A stretch of 64,000 bases of DNA from Tomocerus qinae (lineage: Eukaryota; Arthropoda; Collembola; Entomobryomorpha; Tomoceridae). A program made the position numbers and the translations under genes. The notes under the pieces were generated by a model. It was not told where the DNA came from and did no database searches. It saw only the letters and a list, made by a program, of their open reading frames with translations. This document shows positions 1 to 11,989 of this stretch, piece by piece (positions within the stretch are counted from its first letter, which is position 1; the number at the start of each line of letters is the position of its first letter). The DNA lies in contig CM034548.1 in NCBI GenBank assembly GCA_020055645.1, positions 21,204,001 to 21,268,000 on the forward strand, given 5' to 3'.

Positions 1-1607
1 AGTGATGACACTTTCTGAGAGCACAATCCTGTATCCATCAGTTCCTCATTCCTGGCTTTGTTCTGGAACATTATTAAGACTAGTGGACCCTTCAAATCCT
101 GATAATTACTCTATTTTTCAAGACATGTGGAAACGAGGACAGCCAATCATTGTTTCGAATGTGGCTGCTCGATTGACCAAATCTCTCTGGACACCTGAAT
201 CGTTTTCCAAGGATTTCAGTGATATGAGAAATGATTTGGTAAATTGCATGACAGGAAAGTTGGTGCCTAACCAACCAATGAAGAAGTTTTGGGACGGTTT
301 CGATACTATTTCGAAAAGGCTGAAAGATGACAAGGGCAACCCTATGCTGTTGAAACTCAAAGACTGGCCACCTGGAGAAGATTTTGCTGAAATGCTCCCC
401 ACCAGATTCAAAGACCTCATGACAGCTCTTCCGTTGACAGAATACACTCACCGAGACGGTCGTTTGAACCTTGCTGCAAGACTACCTGATAATTTTGTAA
501 AGCCAGACCTGGGACCTAAAATGTACATTGCCTACGGTTCCGGCCTTCAGCTGGACAAAGGGACCACTAATTTGCATCTCGATATCTCAGATGCTGTGAA
601 TGTAATGGTCCACGTTGGCATCCCTAAAGATTGTGATAATGTTGTTGGACACAATGAAGGTAAATAGAAATATAATCATAATTTTTATGACGTCTCAAGA
701 TTCCATTACGTTTTGTAACTATCCACAATTTCCCTACTTTAACGCAGTTCACGGTGAACTATTTTATAAAGTATTGTATATTTTAATGTAATCGTAGCAG
801 TGCTCAAGGCTATTGAAGAATCCGACTGTGATATCCTCACAATTAGCCGGGTGACACAAAAGAAAGAACAACCTGGTGCGCTTTGGCATATATATAATGC
901 TAGAGACGCTGATAAAATTCGGGATCTCTTAAATAAGGTTTGATTATTTCTCTATTACTGATTTAGTTTATCATAATAATAATATCATTATCAGCGAAAA
1001 AATTTGATTTTTACTGAGTAACATTTGATATCTAATAAATTGAATCAGGTTGCACTGGAACGAGGGGAAAGACTGGAACCTCATCATGATGCAATACATG
1101 ATCAGAGCTGGTATTTGGATCAAACACTTCGAAAAAGGCTTATGCAGGAATATAACGTCTGTGGATACCCGATAATTCAATGCGCAGGCGATGCTGTTTT
1201 TATCCCGGCAGGTGCTCCTCATCAGGTGCATTTAATTTGTCAATTTTAATTGTTTATGATTGCTTTATGTTTAAGACCTCTTTTGTGTACTTGTATTTTC
1301 ACATTAAGTACAGCATAAAAGTGTTACAAAGTAAATAGGTTTTAAACGACAATTTATTGTTTCATTGCAGGTTCGAAATCTTCACAACTGTATTAAAATA
1401 GCTGAAGACTTTGTTTCTCCTGAAAATGTCAGCCATTGTTTTCACTTAACGGAAGAATTCAGGAATTTAAGTGCTACTCACACGAATCACGAAGATAAGC
1501 TACAGATCAAAAATATTATATATCATGCAGTGAAGGATGCACTTTCAATCCTACTATACAAGAAGGATAATGACCAGAATGCGGCCACAAAAACTGAAAG
1601 TTGTTAA
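1..1607 (+). CDS. Kdm3: KDM3-type JmjC histone demethylase, 3' end (5' part outside window)
   Basis: C-terminal part of a lysine demethylase 3 (JHDM2/JMJD1) protein, a nuclear Fe(II)/2-oxoglutarate dioxygenase that removes methyl groups from histone H3 lysine 9. Exons are 1-659, 801-937, 1049-1225 and 1371-1607, in phases that join cleanly (phase 1, 0, 0), with GT-AG introns. The first segment has the [14 protein letters not shown] region and [19 protein letters not shown], giving the HxD iron ligands (His codon 575-577, Asp 581-583). The third exon has IHDQSWYLD and FIPAGAPHQ, whose His (1220-1222) is the distal iron ligand. The last exon has [13 protein letters not shown] (here IAEDFVSPE) and [13 protein letters not shown], near-diagnostic for KDM3. 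All three ligands are intact, so the catalytic core looks functional. The upstream zinc-finger region lies outside the window. A candidate poly(A) signal AATAAA is at 2655-2660. Confidence 0.95.
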
Positions 1608-3352
1608 TCGATAATTGTACATTACAACGGATCTCATTCTCATTTTTAGTCAAATTAATTATGGCAACAGAGAATTGTAATCGTCTGCGGAGAGTGATGT
1701 TATGTGATGTCCACCAAGAACGAGGTTGTTCATTCATAAGTGTATTTCTGCAGTTTGTTGTTCATCTGTAATCTGTAGTAAATAGGGGTTGTTTCACACA
1801 CCTGAGACAGCTCGACCAATGCGTAGCACAAAATAAGTCTGAGTATTATGAATGGAAATTTTATGTTGATTAGCAACTTTCAAACCGGTTATTACCAATC
1901 CCAATTGTAACATTATAGTGATAGTTGTCAACCAAAAATTTTGTAGTTCCGTTTTACTTGTATTCACAATTTTGAACATGTACAAGGATTACAATATTGA
2001 AAGAAACTAACTGTGGAGGAGAGAATATGGGACTAAAATTATGGAAGTGCCTAAAAACTATGCCTCGCAAATATTTTTAATCGAGCGCCCATTTTATAAA
2101 GTAAATTTTAGCAGCAAATGATGAGATTCTAAAGGCTACTGTTTTTGATTGGTACTATCAGTGTATTTTGCATCAAAGATTTGGAGATACTGTTTGAAGG
2201 TGCTATCAACTCTCAACTTTTTCATGTACCTTAATGAGTGCTGAGTTTTCAGTGTCGATCCGGACATTCTGAAATTAATTATGCTCATAATGTGGAGGTT
2301 TCGTAAAACATTTTATTATATTGAATGGTAACGTAGAGATATGTGTACAATAATGAAGAGTACACTCTAATAATTATAAATAACACACCTACCTTAATGT
2401 GTAATATATCATTGTAATAAATGGGATTAGTGTATTAGTGTAAAGTAGCTCGTTCATCGAATGCATGCATGTAGAGCTCATATTCATGTATGTACTGTGT
2501 AAATAAGCAGAGCACCATATGACGGTTATGCTGTTAACTATTGTATTATTATATGTATACCGAAACATTAATATTTTGTAAGAACGTTGAAAGTTTGTTT
2601 ATACAACTGTTTTTGTTGCTGATGGTATCAAATGGTACTACTATATATCCGGACAATAAATTCTTTAAATAGCATCATTGTAAAGTTTTTAATTTTACCA
2701 TTATATAAATTATACTTTATTACCTCCTACCTGGATCAATGATTCCTTATTTGGTCCATTAACCTCCATAAGTTACCTCTACAAAATTAGCATACTCAGA
2801 CACAATAGTCTCAATGACCCATATTTAAAATTGTCACATTGAAAAACTAAGGACATAATTAGTTTTAATATGTATACCAAAATGGTTGCATTTCATCAAC
2901 CTGAAGTATCATTTTTTTTAAATGAACACTTTCAGTACGTTTTAGAATTATATAAATTGTAAGTGTACAACACTTCTGATTAAAATCAGTCGGAGGTTTT
3001 CAATTTCCTAATGTCGTTGTCGTTAAGTGTAGTGTATAGTGTACAGTTTTAACCAAACAACAATCGGTGAAAATCCTCGGAGACAAGAAAAGTTGTTACG
3101 ATCCCGCTTCAAAATAGATCTACTTAGGTCAGGAAAGTTTTGAAATCGATAGAATGTTTTATGGCCTTTCATTTTCAAAGTTGGGTAATGTCAACGGTGT
3201 CGGGTCTTATTGATTAATGTAATTACCAATTTTGACAAACTTTAAAATTGTGTCACCATCACCTCTTCCAGTCATTCCAGCTATTTCCAGCTTAGGGGGA
3301 CTATACAGTTACTTTGTACCTCACCCTCATATATATATTTATCAGTACGTCA
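1608..3352. other. Kdm3 3' UTR and intergenic DNA
   Basis: No coding exon is supported here. The sequence is AT-rich. The first kilobase is probably 3' UTR of the demethylase gene, with the candidate AATAAA at 2655-2660 as its end. Nothing further was recognised up to the minisatellite. Confidence 0.5.
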
Positions 3353-3392
3353 TCAGTAAAAACATGTTTCCAAGACCAAATACTTTAAAATA

Positions 3393-3750
3393 AATACCAG
3401 ACACTTTAAAATAAAGGCCAGACGCTTTAAAATACAGACCAGACGCTTTAAAATAAAGACCAGACGCTTTAAAATAAAGACCAGACGCCTTAAAATAAAG
3501 ACCAGACGCTTTAAAATAAAGACCAGACGCTTTAAAATAAAGACCAGACGCTTTAAAATAAAGACCAGACGCTTTAAAATAAAGACCAGACGCTTTAAAA
3601 TAAAGACCAGACGCTTTAAAATAAAGACCAGACGCTTTAAAATAAAGACCAGACGCTTTAAAATAAAGACCAGATGTTTTAAAATAAAGACCAGACGCTT
3701 TAAATAAAGACCAGATGTTTTAAAATAAAGACCAGATACTTTAAAATTAA
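3393..3750. repeat. 21-bp minisatellite, about 17 units
   Basis: Tandem array with the unit agaccagacgctttaaaata plus a final a (21 bp). Central units are nearly identical; edge units diverge (acactttaaaat, gatgttttaaaat). One unit near 3705 has lost a base from its A run. Because 21 is a multiple of three, an open frame exists on the minus strand encoding a heptad-like LVFILKR repeat. I regard that frame as a by-product, not a gene. The array sits between Kdm3 and the PHF7-like gene. Confidence 0.95.
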
Positions 3751-3785
3751 AACATAATATTAATTTGTTTTGGATAGGAGGCATG

Positions 3786-4825
3786 GCATGGCATGATACA
3801 ACAATAAATGGCGAATACTAAAAAGGGGGTCATCCCACGGAAATTGGAGATTTATAATAGAGGCCATAGTAGGTTTCTACATTTTCTGGTCAAAGCCTCC
3901 ATTCCATTTTAGAGTCTCAAAAGTGCTCCAGTTTTCACTTATAGAAAGCTTTTCAATGAGGCAAATCTATCGATTGGCGTCATTATATATATAATATTCA
4001 AAGTTCAGTATACGCAACCGTGTAACTGTAACAAACTGACAAACCTGATGAAGAAAGTGTTTAGGAGAAGCTATCATTCTTCAATACATTATAAAGTATG
4101 AAGGTTGACCGTGAGAACAGAAATAGGAGGGAAGAGCTAATGAAATAAATGAGACCGTGGATTGGGTTAGCTTATCAACGGCGAAACATAAGGGAATATG
4201 AATACTAGAAAACTTTTCTCCTTTCTGCCGCCAATCTGAGTATTGAATCCTTCCACAATAACATAGTAGATTATAATAGAATTTTGTGGAAGTAAATCAG
4301 TCGGAGGCAGAAGTCCACCGGCGCGCTTCTTCTTCTCATCTCTTTTTGTCTACTAAGTCCTCTCATAAAAGTACCTTACCTTACAATCGTCATAAAATAA
4401 GGCTTCTATTTTCAGATCAAAACTGCAGAAATGGTCATTTTCAATTGATTTTTCATACAAGGTATAAAAGTTGTTGGACTATCTTTATAAAACTTTTCAT
4501 TAGTATCATTGCTGTTTAGGATTCATACTTTTCTCAAAGTTTTAGCATTCTTAATTTTAGTTACATTTGTGAATAAACATTTACTTTACAATTAATAAAT
4601 TATCTTCACGAACCTTTATTTGAAAATAACGCATGTCATAGTTTATGTCTCTAAAGAAACAATAAATATTATTATTATGTACTATACTTCATTGTAAAAC
4701 AATGAGCTGCGTAAATATCTGCCATTTATGCTTAATTGAGAGTAATTAAAATATTTTCAGTCGGTGGTTGGACGCTGTGTCTACGAGAATTATTTTTGAC
4801 AAGCAACGTTTAATCAGTCATCAGA
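3786..4825. other. intergenic region and 5' flank of the PHF7-like gene
   Basis: AT-rich DNA with no convincing exon. A 77-codon open frame at 4286-4519 has no recognisable domain and no splice context. The promoter and 5' UTR of the downstream PHD-finger gene must lie in its right part, just before the ATG at 4826. Confidence 0.4.
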
Positions 4826-7800
4826 ATGTCGCTCAAAGTGTTGACCGAAAGTGATGTTACTCCAGAAAATACTTGTGTATTTTGCAAGAAAAATACAGTC
4901 AATGAGCTCAAATTTGGTCCACTTTATTATCGAGATGGAGTAACAACTCATTATTTCTGCATGGTATGTGAAAGACCCTTTTAAATCCTTTAATATCAGA
5001 CTAATTAACATGCTCATTCAATTGTTATTGTTATTATTATTTTATAATATGACAGTATGGTAAGTATGTATTGGCAATTCACGAGGTATTATCCGTAATT
5101 GAATAGATTGCTCCTCAACCATATTCGCAATTAAATGCGAAACACTAATGTGTATTTTTGCCCACTTAATCGTTTTAATTTTAAATCGGGTATTCAGTCA
5201 GAAGTCAGAATCCATAAGGCTACCATATATGTATGGCAGAACTTTATAGTGGTTTTTCTTTATTGGCAACAACTAGTCTCTCTCTTTACCGTCTGCACAA
5301 TTTAAAATTATTAATAGTAGGACTGTAAGCTGTGTTTAAGTGTTTAAGTTTCTTTTACATTCCGCTCCACTCCAGAGACGAGACGCTAGTTGTCGCCAAT
5401 AAGGAAAAACCCCTATTGTAATAAATTGTGTGAGGAGAATGTTGCTCAGGATGTTAAACGGTAACGGTAGAGATGTGCTTTGCTTTCTAGGAAATCATGG
5501 ATAACTTATGTACCTAATTTTCAATCAATCTGGATATTAGTTTCAAAATTTAGACTGAAGACCCAGGAGGGTCTCAGAAATGTCAAAATTTCGACCTGTG
5601 AAGGTCTATTCTCCAAAAAGAAGAAAAAAATTTTTTGGCGGGATAAGTCTAGGAACCTTTTGTGAAATAACTAAACTAAAGTTGAAGTAAGACAGGGTTA
5701 GCATAGTTTAAAAATCGCGCCATGAAATACACTGGGCATACCAGGGCCACGCTTTCGAAGGACCTAACCTAATTAAAACAATAAACGTTGATAGGTATTT
5801 GTACCACCTTTATCTTACTCGGACCTCAAAAAATTTTGAGCAAAATAGAGACTTGGGTCCGTCCAGGACAGTGTAAGAATCTTGGGAAACTACGACTATA
5901 GTAGATAAATTTTTGTCTTAATAGCCAGGCTTGTGGGTAGTTGTAAACTCGAGGCAAGTTTGGAAGATTTTGAATAACCCGGGAGCCCAAGCAGGGCATT
6001 GCACTTTTTTAATGCTAATCAAGAGGCTTTATCTATAGATTAACAATGGAGGGTTAGTGAGGCATAGAAGATGGGACAATTCTTTGTTTTTGTTGAAACC
6101 ACTAAACCGCTGCCCGCAAGTTGAATCAAACGTGTTGACTGGCTGAGCTGACCAGGTGGCTACGCCATATAGCTTCACAGTAATAAATAGCATGTCATTG
6201 CTGTTATTAAAGTCTTGACACAACACGGTAGATGGCCTCTATTCTGTGGGCTTTATCTAATGTATTTAAAGTAATATTTTTTCCTAAGGGGACATCATTA
6301 CCTTCAACCTTTTATCTTGGTTTATTATTTTAGTAACTGAAGATTTTTTTCATTTCTTACCGGACTTACATTTAGTCTTAATCTGGAACAATGTAATATT
6401 TTCGTATCTTATCTTTCGTTGAATTAATAATATAAATAAATAAAACTGAAGGGGAGTATTTAACAAACATTAGAAATTTTCAGTGTCGTCAAACATAGTT
6501 CGCCAACCTGACCTCAGAGTTTGACTGTCACCTACCTGTGTATCACACACGCAGACTGTGTGATAAGCTTGAGTTGAGTTCGAGCGTCATCTGATTTTTG
6601 ATGTTGATGTTGAGTTGAGTTTGAAGGTCATCTGGATTTTGATGCTGAGGTTGAGTTGGGTTTGAACGTTACATGATTTTTGACGGAGAAGTGTTTAGTC
6701 GTATTTTGATAGGCTTTTAAAAGTTTAAGATGCCTTTCAGATTATTTATTTACTATAGGTTAATAATTTAGCAATTATTAGTAAATGTGCTTCCATTATT
6801 ATATGCGTATTAAACATTTATTTTAATTGACAATTTTTATAATTAAAAACACATTTCTCTTTATCATTTTATATTGCGTTTCCAAAATTAATACTTGAAG
6901 AACCTCGAACTGCTGTAGTTTTTATGATTAAGGTTTAGAGAAGCTGAAACTTCAAACCTCGAGCTGAGGTGATACTGTGCTTGGGATTGGGATTAGTATT
7001 GCTCAAACTCAGAGTTGAGCTTGGTTTCGTATTACTCAAACTCTTAGTTGAGGTTGATTTCGTATTACTCAAGCTGAGCTCTTAGTTGGGAGGTTGGTTT
7101 CGTATTACTCAAGCTGAGCTCTTAGTTGGGAGGTTGGTTTCGTATTACTCAAGCTGAGCTCTGAGTTGAGGTTGGTTTCGTATTGCCCAAACTCTGAGTT
7201 GAGGTTGAAATTGAGGTTTGATCAAGCTCAAACTTGACGACTATTTTAAAAAATCGAGGTTGATGTGAGGTTGAGCTACAACATTGCGCCGACCTATGCT
7301 TGCAAGGTGTTCATCTGCTCAACTAGGTTTATTATTTTATTTTTCAGCTATTTTCAGCCGCTTTAAATCAAAGTGGGAGTGACGACCAAGGTATCTTGGG
7401 ATTTCTACCTCCCGATATAGCGAAAGAAGTCAGACGAAGCAGTCGTCTTGTGAGTTTTCAAAGTTTGTAGTCATTATTTTTAACATTTTATATTATGTTT
7501 TACGGTAGAAGTAATTAGCCGCGACCCGCGACTAGTTTTTGGACATCATTCATCATTAATAATTGATAGGACAAGGAGACAGAAGATACTAAATTTTTAT
7601 TGGACGAAAATTATGATCATTCATTGAGTGCTATAATTATTTTTATTGGTGTTTTTTAAGAAATGCTTTCATTGTGAGGAAATTGGTGCATCTATTGGAT
7701 GTTGTAATAAACGTTGTCGCAAAGCCTTTCATTTCCCATGTGGTCTTCAAAACGGAACAAATTACCAATTTTTTGGAAATTTTGAGTAAATGATTTTTTT

Positions 7801-10800
7801 ACATATGTTATAGTTAATAAGTAGTATTGTCATAGTTATTCATTAATTTTATTTTGAGAAACATGATTTACGTGTTTATTTTAGGTCGTATTGTGCGGAT
7901 CACAAAATGCACCAAAAAATAAATATGAAGAAAAGTGATTGGGTCTGCCCGGTATGCATGACATCTGTTTCATCACGCGAGAGACCTATTCAGGCTAGTT
8001 GCTGCAAGGCAGCTGTTTTTCATAAGGATTGCATGCAGGTACTACTTGGGTTAAAATTCTGTTTAATTTATCTGTAATTTGGCAATAAATAAAAATTTAA
8101 TTCGGGTCTAGCTGTTTCATTATGTTAGCTTAACATATAATATTTTGACTTGCAGAAAGTTGCACTGAATGCAGGATACTTTTTTAAATGCCCTACTTGT
8201 AACGCCTCTAAGAATTTTACTCAAGAAATGAGATCTCTAGGGATTTATGTCCCTCAACAGTAAGTTGAAGATATTATTGCTGATATTTCATTGTTTAGTG
8301 CAAGTTATTGTAACGACATTTGGTTCAACAGGGATGCATCTTGGGAACGAGAGCCGAATGCGTATGAAGATCTCTTGTATCAATATTCTAAGTGTGATGC
8401 TGAAACTTGTGAGTGTGAGGAAGGCAGGGAACATGTGACTGAAAAAGCGTAAGAAAATAATGTTCTTTGGTTTTTTTGTGTTACTTCGTTTTGTAATTAT
8501 TGTAAATCTAAATACAGAGCCTGGAGTCTTGCTCGTTGTCGAATTTGTGGAGCTTCTGGAATGCACAAGAAATGTGGAAACCTTAGAACTATCGAAAATT
8601 GGGCATGTGCTGCATGTGTGGAAATTGAGAAGAAAGGTACTTGTAAATTAAAATTATCGATTTGAAACAATTATCAATTTACACTATGTATTCTGGAATG
8701 ATAGTTTATTCAGAGCATATTCCCACCCTCAGATAGACTGAAAGATAATTTGTTACATAAAACTCATGTTATATTGATTATAATTTAAATGTATCATTAA
8801 AAATGTGACACAATTGTTAAAAACTGATACACAATGTCACGAGATGATTGTTTTCAATCTATTTTTTGTAGGATGAGTGTAGAAATGGAAGCTATTAGCA
8901 CACATTACATAAAATACATATAATAATAAGTAGTAGGCGGGGAAACCCGTAATTGTTTTAGCAATGGTAATAGCATGTGAATAACTATGACAAAACTAAA
9001 ATACAGTAAATTGTGAACCATGAGACAAATTACGAAATAAATGGCGAAAAAGAAGAGATGTTTAGTATTTAATACCTAATTAGTAGTCAATAACTTACAG
9101 AGATATCTTAGATGTAGTAAGGGTCTAAATCGATAACTTGGAATGGGTTCATGGTACGTACACGACCAATCAGTCACATTTCAAATCATCGAAGTAGACA
9201 CCTAAGTAATTTCTAAAGTTCAGTGTCACTTGGCTGGACATGTCAATCTTGTCATAATAAGCAAATCTGATTTAACTCTGGATACTATATTATAGCGAAT
9301 GTAAAATAGAATTTTACATTCATACATTATCAAGTCAATTATTTCTAATTCTTTCCTTAGTATTGCAGATTAGTTCATTTGTATTTTATCGTCATAACTT
9401 TTCCGGATTCGTGTAATGTTATACAGAGCCTGTGAATATTTCTAGGGAACGGGTTTTCCACTTTATTTCAATAAAAATAAAAAATGATAACTTGTCTTTT
9501 TGTGGTTTCCAAAATTTTATTTGGTTTATTGCATATTGCAGCTGATTTAGAGAAAAAAAGAATCAAACAGGAAAATGCAGAAAAACAACGCTTACTAGCT
9601 GCATCAAGTAGAATTGAAGAGAAAACTGAAGACAGTGATGATGATGACTTTAATATGGCCGATATCAAAATAAGTGAACGTTGTTATCAATACTTCCCGT
9701 ATGATAAGGAAGATCTTAACAAATATGGCAATAAATCCCTTCCAGATTGGCGTAACTTGCAGTTAACAGTTAATTTGACCAATTGGATCAAATATGTAAC
9801 AATTATACCTGAAGTATGTTCTTCAAATCCCAAAAGTAATGCTAATGCTTTTTTTTAAATTTGTAATTGTCTAACGTAATATTTCTCCCAGTACAATCAT
9901 CAAACAATTAGTACACAATACCATAAGTTCATACAACAACTATAATTTATTGACTTAACTCATAGATGATGATAATGATAAAAAGAAACGAGGGAGAAAG
10001 TCGAAAGCTATACCCGTCGACAATGCTGATATTATCAAAGGCAAGTCCTCTAATGATGAAGCTCTATTGATGGCAGTAAGAGAAGAAGCTGACAAAATCA
10101 TTGAAACCATCAAAGGAAAAGCCGAAAAATTGAAGGAGTTGGATGCTGTGATAGAAAAGGATTCAGTTTCTTTTGACGTCAATAAAAATCTTGACGGTGC
10201 CGTTATGGAGCAGAGTTATGAAGACGGCTCAACAAGTATGTCCTTTAAGTTGTAATTAGACTTCCTAATACAGTGACAAACCATTTTCTGGTATTTGTGT
10301 AGCAAATGACGAAATTGTACTTTTAATAATTAATTACTTTTTTTTCGAATATTGTCTAGTATCAATGATAAGCATCTAATTGATTTGTTTTATTTTGTAG
10401 CCAAGCCAAAGTGTTCAATATTTCCTTTTGTAAGCAACTTTCTAAAATCGGGAGCATTTGTTCGGGATAAACGCAAGTTGGAAATGAGTGAGCAGATAGA
10501 ATCGGTTCCTTCTAAGAAGCCATTGTTATGTCTTTCCGACGATTCAGGCGATATTGAAGATGAAAAGATGGATTGTGATGAAGCTACTCAATCTGAAGAT
10601 GGGAACTCCGAATGTGACAAGGTGAGCTGCTATTCATGACTATCATTTTAACTAAGGTTTTTGCGCTGGGTTTGTTTTTCTGAATGTTGTAAAATATTGT
10701 TTACATGTGCAGTTGAATGTGCCATACAATCCCCCAAGCGCAGAAAAACAGGTAGTTTTGTGGAACAAGAATGGTCTACAGCATGCTTCTCCGAAAACTC

Positions 10801-11231
10801 TTAAGTTTTCTAAAGAACTGGAGGACTTGTTCAATAAACTCCCATCACCCCAATCTTTAATTTTATCTTTTTCGTCATCGCACATGATCGGTTTAACTAA
10901 TCAGTGCTGTTTACCCGCGCTGACTTATAATGATAATCAAAGTCTGTCGGGTAGCCAGTCGCATAAAAATTTTGATCTAAGACTCCCCTCTTCTAGACAG
11001 CCGTCTCCAGCACCAGAGGAATCCACTCTTGGTCGGATCCACAATTCACTATCTTTGGCAACCCTATCCCCGTTAGCTACGAGTCACTCCGGTCAGAACC
11101 AATGCTTGGAGGACGACGTAGCAGCTTCTCTCCCTAATCAATTAATCCTAAGGAAACTGATAGCGGAGACGGCAGATCTACCATCAATTATTGAAGAGAG
11201 AGAAGACTTGGGCAAATGTGAGATTAACTGA
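4826..11231 (+). CDS. PHF7/G2E3-like (pineapple-eye family) multi-PHD zinc-finger protein
   Basis: Eleven coding exons: 4826-4963, 7348-7449, 7661-7785, 7885-8038, 8156-8259, 8332-8448, 8518-8636, 9542-9835, 9966-10235, 10401-10621 and 10713-11231. They sum to 2163 nt, or 720 aa, with consistent phases and GT-AG introns. Residues 17-20 (CVFC) and HYFC begin an extended PHD finger that continues through LKCFHC-EEIGASIGC and FHFPCGLQNG. A second cysteine/histidine-rich module runs from CPVC to CPTC. A third follows EMRSLGIYVP and DASWEREPNAYEDLLYQ and ends at WACAAC. This order and the connecting motifs match human G2E3/PHF7, which are nuclear ubiquitin ligases or histone readers. The HECT domain of G2E3 is absent, so PHF7 or Drosophila pineapple eye is the closer architecture. 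Residues from about 290 are charged and Ser-rich, probably disordered. The exon 8 donor was chosen at 9835 (AAAA|GTAATG) because it alone gives the required phase. Poly(A) candidate AATAAA lies at 11265-11270. Confidence 0.92.
5246..5415. repeat. imperfect inverted repeat (hairpin element) in intron 1 of the PHF7-like gene
   Basis: Left arm at about 5246-5288 contains ctttattggcaacaactagt. Right arm at about 5373-5415 contains the reverse complement of ccttattggcgacaactag. The arms are roughly 40 bp, separated by about 85 bp. It may be a small foldback or MITE remnant. No target-site duplication was established. Confidence 0.6.
6545..7245. repeat. degenerate tandem repeats rich in GAGTTGAGGTTG, intron 1 of the PHF7-like gene
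   Basis: Two blocks share GAGTTGAG/GGTTGAG words. At about 6570-6680 the unit is about 45 bp (ttgagttgagttygarsgtcat type). At about 6990-7210 the unit is 37-40 bp, built around ggtttcgtattactcaa. Two units at about 7090-7170 are an identical 40-bp tandem (ctgagctcttagttgggagg). The block lies 140 bp upstream of exon 2. Confidence 0.8.
8637..9541. other. intron 7 of the PHF7-like gene, the second largest of the gene
   Basis: 905-bp intron between exons ending at 8636 and starting at 9542. AT-rich with no coding content and no recognisable element. The other introns from exon 2 onward are about 70-200 bp. Confidence 0.6.
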
Positions 11232-11985
11232 ATTCTTTTTATGGTGATGACTGGGGTACAATTTAATAAAATATTTCATAATAATACATATAGTAATTTA
11301 AGCTATAAATGGAACACTTCGAATGAATGGAAAAACATTCCATGCTCTGATACTCTTACTATTTACTACTTCAGTTAAGCGAACCAAATCAAATCGATAT
11401 CCGAAAGTTTAGTTAAGCTAGTACTTCCTGAAATATCCCAATATTATCGATTATTGACTAAGCTAAAAAGTCAAACGCGATAATCAGAACATATTCCCAA
11501 AAATAAATTTCAATTTGATCCGAACAGAACATTTTGTAACCTTTAATCATAATAAACAACTAAATTAAGCAAAAAAATCTTGGCTCGGTGAACCTGAACT
11601 AGCAAGTAGCAAGTGTCCTTTTAGATGAACTTCATGAATATGCTTAACTAGACGTTGTTTAACTTATTACGTGTATCAATGCATAATAATATATATCATA
11701 AGTTAAGTCACTGTGGAAAAAGGTCTATATGAAGCCGAAAATCCGGCATCATTTAGTCAAGTATAGGGTAGCAATAGAAGAATAAAATCTTTTAAATTTA
11801 AAAATAAATACATGTTTTAAATTAAGCGTTATACTGTTATGGAAAATATGTCGAGAAATTTTAAAAATAAATACATGTTTTAAATTAAGTGTTATACTGT
11901 TATGGAAAATATATCGGGAAATTTAAAAATAAAATACATGTATCATGTACTCCATAATAATTTACTAATGTAATAGGACATGCTT
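10918..11985 (+). repeat. source copy of a duplicated segment (last exon and 3' flank of the PHF7-like gene)
   Basis: This stretch recurs in the same orientation at about 21520-22510. It starts inside the last exon at cgctgacttataatg and passes through the stop codon into at least 700 bp of 3' flank. Only a handful of substitutions separate the copies in the coding part. Here the 3' part contains a 63-bp tandem duplication (11800-11925) that the other copy lacks. Confidence 0.93.
11800..11925. repeat. 63-bp tandem duplication
   Basis: Two units start with aaaaataaatacatgtttta (at 11800 and 11863) and continue through ttatactgttatggaaaata. They differ at only a few bases, so the duplication is recent. 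A third partial unit starts near 11926. Confidence 0.85.
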
Positions 11986-11989
11986 GTTG

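Noticed and set aside
3393..3750. CRISPR-like array
   Set aside because: Direct 21-bp tandem units without spacers in a eukaryotic genome; it is a minisatellite.
3353..3784. 143-codon minus-strand frame with LVFILKR repeats
   Set aside because: It is a translation of the 21-bp minisatellite; the unit length alone keeps the frame open.
9484..9541. Extending PHF7-like exon 8 upstream to the ATG-initiated frame (MITCLFVVSKILF)
   Set aside because: Those codons are hydrophobic intron sequence; the acceptor ATTGCAG at 9541 gives the required phase.
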